DNA of 64,000 bases from Nonomuraea basaltis (lineage in GTDB: Bacteria > Actinomycetota > Actinomycetes > Streptosporangiales > Streptosporangiaceae), in contig NZ_VCJS01000006.1 in NCBI RefSeq assembly GCF_005893125.1, forward strand, positions 1 to 64,000, given 5' to 3'. Position numbers and translations under genes: made by a program. Within the stretch, counting starts at the first letter, position 1. Each line of letters starts with the position of its first letter. The notes beneath the pieces are model-generated. The model was not told the origin of the DNA and made no database searches. It worked only from the letters and a program-made list of their open reading frames with translations. Of the stretch, positions 58,011 to 64,000 are shown piece by piece.

Positions 58011-58166
58011 TCAAGCGCGCTGCTGTACGCGCGCCATGTACTGCGCGTACCAGGTCGGCCAGTCGGGGTCGGGGTGCCTGATCTCCTCCTCATGCCGGCC
58101 GTGCGCGGCCTCCGCCCGGCGCAGGGCCTCGGCCAGGTCGGCCACGGAGTCATAGGTCAGGTTCAT
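58011..58166 (-). CDS. Small conserved actinobacterial protein
   Basis: 51 aa starting MNLTYDSVADLAEALRRAEA and ending DPDWPTWYAQYMARVQQRA. AGGAG lies ten bases before the ATG. The DPDWPxWYAxYM end is a pattern I know from many small actinobacterial proteins of unknown function. It follows a VOC gene on the same strand. Confidence 0.75.
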   Translation of the reverse strand: MNLTYDSVADLAEALRRAEAAHGRHEEEIRHPDPDWPTWYAQYMARVQQRA

Positions 58167-58221
58167 CTCGGTACTCCTGCTGCGAGGACGGCCGTCCGGC
58201 CACCACGCTCCGGCTCCGGGC

Positions 58222-58659
58222 TCACCGGCCCGGAAGGCGGGTGGTGACCTCCTGGAGCATCCAGCCGTTGCCGTCGGGGTCACTGAACGAGGCGAAAGAG
58301 CCGTAGCTCTTGCGGTCCGGAGCCGGGCCGGACACCCGTCCCTCGGTCCCGGCGTGGTGCCACACCCCGCCCTCGTCATGGAACACCTCGCTCACGTCGG
58401 CCCCGCAGTCGATGAGCTCGGACCGTGCCGCCTCGATGTCGTCGACGATCAGGTACAGACCCTGCATCGAGCCCGGCGCGGCCGAGGTGATCCCGCTGCC
58501 GAAGACGACCGAGCACCCAGAGCCGGGTGGAGTCACCTGCACCACCCGGAAGCCGTCACCGGCGGCGAAATCGGCGTCCTCCCGCCACCCGAGCGCCTTG
58601 TAGAAGTCCTTGGCCCGGTCCACGTCGGCGACCGGCACCACCACGACCTCGAGCTTCAT
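58222..58659 (-). CDS. VOC-family protein
   Basis: 145 aa from the ATG at 58659: MKLEVVVVPVADVDRAKDFY, KALGWREDADFAAGDGFRVV, then DIEAARSELIDCGADVSEVF and ASFSDPDGNGWMLQEV. Typical glyoxalase-fold protein with two beta-alpha-beta units. It is followed 55 bases later by the small conserved gene, probably one transcript. Confidence 0.88.
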   Translation of the reverse strand: MKLEVVVVPVADVDRAKDFYKALGWREDADFAAGDGFRVVQVTPPGSGCSVVFGSGITSAAPGSMQGLYLIVDDIEAARSELIDCGADVSEVFHDEGGVWHHAGTEGRVSGPAPDRKSYGSFASFSDPDGNGWMLQEVTTRLPGR

Positions 58660-58957
58660 GTCCACGGCGGCGAACCCTCCCCCTCCGATGCCGCCGGTGG
58701 CCTGTGCCCGCCACCGGGCTGCCGTTGTGGCATGGGGGGTCGTCCCTTCCACCCTCGCGCCCCTCGCTGTCGAAGTCCAGGAGGAGAAGCTTCAACTCTC
58801 GGCAGGCGGCCGTCCAGCTCTTGGAGGGCAGGTCAGGGAATGGCCAGTGGACGAGCAAGACACCTCCTGGCCAAACCGCATGAAATATCACCCGATCCCT
58901 GCCGCTTCACCTGTTTCTGGCGTACTCCGGTGGCTCGGCCCCGGCCGGAGCGGCAGC

Positions 58958-59863
58958 TCAGCCCAGGTAGAAGTCCCTGCGAGCGGCCACGAACGCCTCG
59001 ATCGTCTGGGCAGGTACGCCCGTCACGCGTTCGACGTCGTCGGACGCGCGGTCGTAGCGGTTCTCGCGGTGCAATCGGGCCATGGTGGCAATGTGCTGTT
59101 CGGTGTGCGGCGGCAGGCCCGTCTTCGCGAGCACCTCGGCCCGCCACCGGTCCAGCGGCACGTCCACATACGACACCGGGCGCCCCAACGCCCGCGAGAA
59201 CTCCTCGGCCATCTCCGTCATGTCGACCGTGCGTGGCCCGGTCAGCTCGTAGACGTGCCCAACGTGCGGAGCCGGGTCGCGGAGCACGGTGGCGACCACC
59301 CGGGCGACGTCGTCCACGGCGACCGGCGACGTTCGCCCGGTGCCGAACGGCAGCGCGATGGTGCCGTTCTCCCGGATCGATTGCGCCGCCAGCGTGGTGA
59401 ACAGCGGATTGTCCAGGAATGACGTCGGCCGGATGTGTACCACTGGCAGGCCCGACCAGTCGAGTACCTGCTCCGCCAGCCAGTGCAGCCGCTGCTGGTG
59501 CGACTCCGCGGTGCTGGTGGCGGTCATTTGCGACACCGTCATCTGGGACATGTCAACCAGGCCTGCCAGCTCCCCGTGCTCCCGCGCCACGGTGGCCACC
59601 ACGGTCGCCGCCAGCAGATGGTCCGGCGACACAGGCATCGCGAAGTACATCCGCCCGACGCCCTCCAGCGCGGCCGCGACGCTCTCGGGCCGGGTCAGAT
59701 CGCCGACGACCACCTCCGCGCCGAGCGCACGCAACTCAGCCGCACGATCATCGTCGCGACGGACCATCGCGCGCACCGGCACGTCCTGAGCGCGCAGCCG
59801 GCCGAGGACCGTGCGGCCCACGCCACCGGCGCCGCCGATGAGAACAAGGTTCCTGGCAACCAT
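58958..59863 (-). CDS. NmrA-like NAD(P)-binding protein
   Basis: 301 aa from the ATG at 59863. N-terminal Rossmann motif NLVLIGGAGGVGRTVLGRLR, then VRAMVRR, VVGDLTRPESV, HIRPTSFLDN and DDVARVVATVLRD, as in NmrA/atypical short-chain dehydrogenases. It probably acts as a redox sensor or quinone reductase-like enzyme. A putative oxidoreductase gene lies upstream on the same strand. Confidence 0.88.
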   Translation of the reverse strand: MVARNLVLIGGAGGVGRTVLGRLRAQDVPVRAMVRRDDDRAAELRALGAEVVVGDLTRPESVAAALEGVGRMYFAMPVSPDHLLAATVVATVAREHGELAGLVDMSQMTVSQMTATSTAESHQQRLHWLAEQVLDWSGLPVVHIRPTSFLDNPLFTTLAAQSIRENGTIALPFGTGRTSPVAVDDVARVVATVLRDPAPHVGHVYELTGPRTVDMTEMAEEFSRALGRPVSYVDVPLDRWRAEVLAKTGLPPHTEQHIATMARLHRENRYDRASDDVERVTGVPAQTIEAFVAARRDFYLG

Positions 59864-60089
59864 CGGTCGATCTCTTTCTGGTAGTTGACCCATCTGAGCG
59901 GAGCATGGCGACCTGGGCAAACACGTCCTGTTCGACTATCACAGCGGCGAGCGCCTGACCCACCCGAACGCCCGGCCGAACATCGACCCCGTGGTGGGCG
60001 ATGGTCACAGGCTGTGGACTGCGGCAATGGTCCACTAATCACTTCACATGACTCGCACCTTTGCCACGCCGTCCGCCGCACGTAGCCGG

Positions 60090-61007
60090 CTACTCGCCTT
60101 CCGCGACCCGGATGATCGTCTTGCCGGGAGTGCGCTGGGCGAACGCGGAGGGTGCCTCGGCGAGTGTCCGCACGGCCCCGACGATCGGGCGGAGCCGTCC
60201 GTCCCGGACCCGCTGGGCCAGGTCCGCGAGCCGGGCGCGATTGTGTTCAACGACGAAGAAGATCGCCTGCCCGTCTCGGGGCCGGACCGTGGGTGGCGAG
60301 GCGATGGTGACGAGCGTGCCGCCGGGGCGCACCAGCGCGGCCGAGCGGTCCAGGATGTCGCCGCCGATCACGTCGAACACCACGTCGACCTGGCCGACAT
60401 CTTCCAGGGAATCGGCCTGCAGGTCCAGGAAGGCGTCCACGCCGAGCCCGAGTGCCGTGTCCCTGGCGGCGGCCCGGCCGGTGCCGATCACCCGGGCTCC
60501 CGCCTCGCGCGCGAGCTGCACCGCGATGGAACCGACACCGCCCGCGGCGCCGTGGATCAGGACGGTCTGGCCGGCAGCGAGGCTACCGTGGTCGAACAGG
60601 CCCTCCCATGCGGTCAGTCCTGAGATCGGCAGCGCGGCGGCCACGATGTGGTCGACGCCGACCGGCAGCGGCGCGAGGTCGCGGGCCTCCACCGCCACGT
60701 ACTCAGCCAGCGTGCCGTTGCGGGCCGGGTCGGTATACCCGAATACCCGCTGGCCGACGGTCAGGCAGGTGGTTCCGTACCCCAGCTCGGCAACGACACC
60801 CGACATCTCATGCCCGAGCACACTTGGCGTCCTGTCGCGGCCCGCGCGATCGGTCCACGTTGCCGGCCAGTCGAGCTCTCCGGGGGTGAACCCCGCAGCA
60901 TGCACCCGCACGATGACGTCGTTCTCGACGGCGTGGGGATATGGCTCTTCCGTCAGGGAAAGCCCGGTCACACCGGCGGCGCGGTCTCGGATGGTGACGG
61001 CTTGCAT
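60090..61007 (-). CDS. NADP-dependent quinone-oxidoreductase-like (MDR) enzyme
   Basis: 305 aa. GroES-like N-terminus with PSVLGHEMSGVVAELG, then Rossmann fold LIHGAAGGVGSIAVQLAREA and GTGRAAAR. The catalytic zinc ligands of alcohol dehydrogenases are missing, so it is the zinc-free quinone oxidoreductase type. The preferred substrate is unknown. Confidence 0.9.
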   Translation of the reverse strand: MQAVTIRDRAAGVTGLSLTEEPYPHAVENDVIVRVHAAGFTPGELDWPATWTDRAGRDRTPSVLGHEMSGVVAELGYGTTCLTVGQRVFGYTDPARNGTLAEYVAVEARDLAPLPVGVDHIVAAALPISGLTAWEGLFDHGSLAAGQTVLIHGAAGGVGSIAVQLAREAGARVIGTGRAAARDTALGLGVDAFLDLQADSLEDVGQVDVVFDVIGGDILDRSAALVRPGGTLVTIASPPTVRPRDGQAIFFVVEHNRARLADLAQRVRDGRLRPIVGAVRTLAEAPSAFAQRTPGKTIIRVAEGE

Positions 61008-61245
61008 GACAGGTCCTCGCCATTGGTGGAGATATCAAGCAGAACGAACGTACATGCCTGCGCCGGGGTTTGATCCGTTCCAACTCGCTGCGGCGAGTCG
61101 CCGGGGCCACCACCGACAGCCGGTCCAACCGACTCCGCTCGGCCCAGATAGGACGCGACGACATCATCCCCAGTGGCGGCACGCCGTAGCTATAGGAGTT
61201 CCGGGTCGCGGCAGCCTGTTCTCTTTCGTTCTCCGAGGGCGTTGC

Positions 61246-61767
61246 TTAGCGGCCGGCCTTCTCGTCGCGGCGCGGAAGTCGCCAGTTCGGCCGGATGTAA
61301 TGGCATGTGTAGCCGTCGGGGTACCGTTCCAGATAGTCCTGATGCTCGGGTTCCGCTTCCCAGAATGGCCCGGCCGGCTCGACCTCTGTGACCACCTTGG
61401 CCGGCCAGAGGCCGGAGGCGTCCGCATCGGCAATCGTGTCTTCTGCGATCTGCCGCTGCTCATCGTTGGCGTAGAAGATGGCCGACCGGTAGCTGGCTCC
61501 GACGTCGTTGCCTTGGCGATTCTTTGTGGTCGGGTCATGGATCTGGAAGAAGAGCTCGAGAAGGTCCCGGTACGAGATCTCCTCAGGATCGAAGATGATC
61601 TCGATCGCCTCGGCATGAGATCCGTGGTTTCGGTAGGTCGCATTCGGTACGTCACCGCCCGTGTACCCGACCCTGGTGGCGTGTACGCCGGCGCGTTTGC
61701 GGATGAGGTCTTGCATGCCCCAGAAGCAGCCTCCGGCAAGGACCGCTCTCTCAGTTGTTCCGCTCAT
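61246..61767 (-). CDS. msrA: Peptide methionine-S-sulfoxide reductase
   Basis: 173 aa. The signature [12 protein letters not shown] has the catalytic Cys; [48 protein letters not shown] and a terminal YIRPNW are all typical. It reduces methionine-S-sulfoxide in proteins with thioredoxin. A monocistronic unit converging on no close gene. Confidence 0.96.
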   Translation of the reverse strand: MSGTTERAVLAGGCFWGMQDLIRKRAGVHATRVGYTGGDVPNATYRNHGSHAEAIEIIFDPEEISYRDLLELFFQIHDPTTKNRQGNDVGASYRSAIFYANDEQRQIAEDTIADADASGLWPAKVVTEVEPAGPFWEAEPEHQDYLERYPDGYTCHYIRPNWRLPRRDEKAGR

Positions 61768-62034
61768 CGCTTTGCCCTTCGTCCGAGTACTCGAACAGTC
61801 TGCATCACTCCGTCACCCTCCAGCTAAGAAATATCCCTTGGCAATCTGGCTTCTTCTGTGGTTGATGAGATTTCAGGGATTGCGAAGGTCTATCGTCCTC
61901 ATCGTTCCTCTTGCTCTGCTGAAGACGAGGAGGCCGGGAGTTGACGCCGGCGGTGATGCGGGATCTGTGGGTGGCGCATCCGTTGGCGACGCAGGGTGCG
62001 CGCCGAGCGGCGTTGGCGAGTATGTCTGATAGCT

Positions 62035-63003
62035 ATGGGACAACAGACGTGTTATCCGCCGATTGAGCCGTACGAGACGGGGATGCTCGAGGTGGGCGAC
62101 GGGAACGAGATCTATTGGGAGGTATGCGGCAACCCCGGCGGCAAACCTGTCGTCTTACTCCACGGCGGTCCCGGCGGCGGACTGCTGCCGGCGCAACGAC
62201 GGTTCTTCGATCCCGAGGCGTATCGGATCGTCCTGTTCGACCAGCGCAACTGCGGGCGCAGTAGGCCGCATGCGGCGGACCCCGGGGTGTCGCTGGAGAC
62301 CAATACGACCTGGCACCTCGTGGCGGACATCGAGCGGCTTAGGCAGCGGCTCGGCATCGAGCGCTGGCAGGTGTTCGGCGGCTCGTGGGGGACGACACTG
62401 GCGCTGGCTTACGCGCGGCGGTACCCGGAGCGGGTGAGCGAGCTGGTGCTGCGCGGCGTCTACTTGGCGAGCAAGGCTGATGACGCGTGGGCGTTCACCG
62501 GCACCGGGGCGGCCCGGTTGTTCCCGCGGGAGTGGGCGGCCTTTCGCGACTTCATCCCGGAGGCGGAGAGGGACGACTTGGTCTCCGCTTATCATCGCAG
62601 GTTGTTCGACCCGGACACGGAGGTGCATGTCCCGGCCGCGCGGGCGTGGGCGGCCTGGGAGTTGTCGGCGAACACGCTGCTCCCCGTCTCGCCGCCACCT
62701 CTGGACGACCGGGAGCTGGTGGGCTTCTCGCGCATCGAGGCGCACTACTTCAGCCAGGGGTGTTTCCTACAGGAGGGTGAGCTGCTCGACGTGGCTGGGA
62801 TCCGGCACATCCCGTGCGTGATCGTGAACGGTCGGTATGACATGAAGACGCCGCCAGACGCGGCGTGGGACCTGCAGTTGGCCTGGCCGGAGGCGGAGCT
62901 GCGGATCGTCGAGGATGCTGGCCACGCCGGCGCCGAGCCCGGTACGCTGCACGAGCTCATCGCGGCCACTGACAGTTACCGGGACAGCAGCTCCGCCTCC
63001 TGA
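62035..63003 (+). CDS. pip: Proline iminopeptidase
   Basis: 322 aa from the ATG at 62035. Peptidase S33 motifs: LLHGGPGGG oxyanion turn, FDQRNCGRS, nucleophile GGSWGTTLALAYA (Ser), VNGRYDMKTPP (Asp) and EDAGHAG (His). It removes N-terminal proline from peptides in the cytoplasm. The 39 bases upstream could extend the frame but look non-native. Confidence 0.93.
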   Translation: MGQQTCYPPIEPYETGMLEVGDGNEIYWEVCGNPGGKPVVLLHGGPGGGLLPAQRRFFDPEAYRIVLFDQRNCGRSRPHAADPGVSLETNTTWHLVADIERLRQRLGIERWQVFGGSWGTTLALAYARRYPERVSELVLRGVYLASKADDAWAFTGTGAARLFPREWAAFRDFIPEAERDDLVSAYHRRLFDPDTEVHVPAARAWAAWELSANTLLPVSPPPLDDRELVGFSRIEAHYFSQGCFLQEGELLDVAGIRHIPCVIVNGRYDMKTPPDAAWDLQLAWPEAELRIVEDAGHAGAEPGTLHELIAATDSYRDSSSAS

Positions 63004-63393
63004 CCCGCGAAGTGAGATCGGCCGCTGAGCTTCTGGTCGCCATCCGAATGGTGCCGCTCCGGGGCAGGCTGGCCGTAGGCGGCCCTTGGGTTCCGACGAA
63101 CCCAAGGGTGCATAACCTCCCAGACCACCCCAATGGTTCAGCGCCAGCCCTTGGGTTCACGGGAACTCTGGGCTTTCTTGCGGTCCCGGCAGTAACGGCG
63201 CGGGAAACAACAGATATGCACGCCAGCGGTCCACCTTTCAGATTGCGTTTGAAAATCCTTGAGGGAGCCCCTGACCTGCATATCCGTTGAAAATTTCGCC
63301 GATACCACCGGGACGCCAACTCTTTACCTCGGTCCGCGCCGCCGGCACTTTACGCCGGTCCGGACCGCCGAGGACCGTTGCGGGCCACGTCGG
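63004..63393. other. Intergenic region with hairpins
   Basis: About 390 bases between convergent units. It contains the terminator at 63083-63108 and a second, imperfect hairpin at about 63146-63176 with a related TTGGGTTC stem, then an AT-rich patch (63235-63300). No gene is supported. Confidence 0.5.
63083..63108 (+). terminator. Terminator after proline iminopeptidase
   Basis: A perfect 11-bp stem CCCTTGGGTTC/GAACCCAAGGG with a CGAC loop, 80 bases after the stop. A second related but imperfect hairpin follows about 40 bases further on. Confidence 0.7.
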
Positions 63394-63660
63394 TCAGTCC
63401 GGCAGGGACACGCGCAGGGAGACGGCGCCGCGCAGATCGAGCCAGGCCGCGCCGAGACTCCTCACCAGGCGCAGTACCACCTCCCCGCAGCTGGGGCACC
63501 GGGCCACCAGCCCGGGTTCGGGGCCGTACACGTGGAGCGACGCGATCGGCCCCGCCAGGCCGCAGTTTGCACAGCGGGCGGTAGCGGCGGTGACGTCCAC
63601 GGCGAAGATCTCGGCCATCGGGCCCGCCAGCGCGTTGCCGTCGAGGTGTTCAGCGGTCAT
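63394..63660 (-). CDS. DUF6510-type zinc-ribbon protein
   Basis: 88 aa: HLDGNALAGPMAEIFAVDVT then CANCG...CPSCG (CxxC-24-CxxC) and a final LDLRGAVSLRVSLP. This is the short zinc-ribbon family usually found directly after a ferredoxin/flavin reductase gene in actinomycetes, as here. The role is unknown, perhaps electron transfer support. Confidence 0.82.
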   Translation of the reverse strand: MTAEHLDGNALAGPMAEIFAVDVTAATARCANCGLAGPIASLHVYGPEPGLVARCPSCGEVVLRLVRSLGAAWLDLRGAVSLRVSLPD

Positions 63661-63661
63661 C

Positions 63662-64000
63662 TCAGCCTCCGGTCGGTCCGAAGCGTTCGGCCCTGATACG
63701 TTCGGGAGCGTGTTCGAGAGTGAGCAGCAGGTCAGCGGCGCTCTCCACGAACCCCGTCGGACCGCACACGTAGCAGTCGGGCTCGAGGTCGGCGGGCCAG
63801 CCGTTCTCGGCCAGGTCGTCCAGCATGACGCGGCCGGCCGGGCGAGACCCGCCTTCTGGCGGGGTGCGGGTGTAGAGGTAGATGACGTCCAGCCCGGGGT
63901 CCGGGCGGCGCAGCTCCTCGGCGTAGTAGCGGTTGCCGGGGTCGCGCAGCGAGTAGAGCAGGCGGAACGGCACGTGGCTGTCCGCCCGGCGACGGGCCCG
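63662..64000 (-). CDS. FAD/NAD(P) oxidoreductase, C-terminal part (runs off window)
   Basis: The frame is open to the window edge, so only the last about 112 codons are seen. PFRLLYSLRDPGNRYYAEEL, IYLYTRTPP and DCYVCGPTGFVESAADLLL are typical of the NAD(P)-binding half of ferredoxin-NADP-reductase-type enzymes. It is separated by one base from the DUF6510 gene; the two are co-transcribed. Confidence 0.85.
   Translation of the reverse strand, partial: RARRRADSHVPFRLLYSLRDPGNRYYAEELRRPDPGLDVIYLYTRTPPEGGSRPAGRVMLDDLAENGWPADLEPDCYVCGPTGFVESAADLLLTLEHAPERIRAERFGPTGG

Noticed and set aside
59890-60045. Short plus-strand frame (HVLFDYHSGERLTHPNARPN)
   Set aside because: It looks like a fragment of protein but has no start, no recognisable family and only about 45 codons between two minus-strand genes.
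1-64000. CRISPR array
   Set aside because: No set of regularly spaced direct repeats with unique spacers was seen. The repeats at 9040-9216 are adjacent palindromes without spacer structure.

Overview
The window is high-GC actinobacterial chromosome, most likely from a Streptosporangiaceae-type organism such as Nonomuraea. That is an inference from gene order and protein similarity; no rRNA is present. Evidence for an actinomycete includes WblA, a MarP-type protease, a pSAM2-like integrative element, a SARP/AfsR remnant, many GTG starts and 4-base ATGA/GTGA gene overlaps.

Layout. (1) 1-20590 is conserved core: a degenerate Fic-like gene, acs, an nhaA pseudogene, a holin-family membrane protein, an alpha/beta hydrolase, DUF309, marP, a HEAT-repeat protein, a CoA-type Nudix gene, nth, a kinase-like remnant, crp, a metallo-beta-lactamase-fold hydrolase, a second Nudix gene, RidA, DUF4177, two ArsA-type ATPases, wblA, a class A penicillin-binding protein, a GatB/YqeY protein, a metallophosphoesterase and tRNA-Pro(CGG). 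(2) 20547-38583 is an integrated actinomycete integrative and conjugative element (AICE). It is bounded by a 44-bp direct repeat (one mismatch) of the 3' part of tRNA-Pro. Its minus-strand operon runs from a consensus promoter overlapped by repeated operators (31109-31137) through a regulatory-type protein, Cys-rich microproteins, a TraB split into a membrane piece and an ATPase piece, DUF2637/SpdB, a long run of tiny zinc-finger genes, a C5 DNA methyltransferase, repSA, xis and int. A GntR/KorSA-like repressor and a plus-strand Nudix gene (Pif-like) sit at the control end. The right third holds AT-richer cargo: a Crp/Fnr regulator, small membrane proteins and a 555-aa P-loop ATPase resembling the Sll1717 family, interspersed with three copies of a dispersed repeat. 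(3) 38584-41440 is a reduced-sulfur module (SQR/FCSD-like flavoprotein, DsrC/TusE, DsrE, and truncated rhodanese and csoR genes) with a CsoR/CstR-like operator. (4) 41440-64000 is a patchwork of paralogous serine hydrolases, VOC proteins, regulators (LysR, WYL, ArsR, GlxA/AraC), an ABC-F ATPase with an attenuator-like leader, msrA, proline iminopeptidase and oxidoreductases. It contains many gene remnants (integrase, Tn3 and IS transposases, peptidase S9, AfsR).

How it works together. The core genes carry out housekeeping, cell-wall and developmental functions in an order shared with other actinomycetes. The AICE encodes replication, excision/integration and FtsK-type double-stranded DNA transfer under one repressor-controlled promoter. 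The least familiar parts are its translationally coupled array of about 15 microproteins, mostly with CxxC or CxxCxGxG motifs, and the repeat-delimited cargo. All functional statements rest on reading motifs in the sequence; no database search was run.
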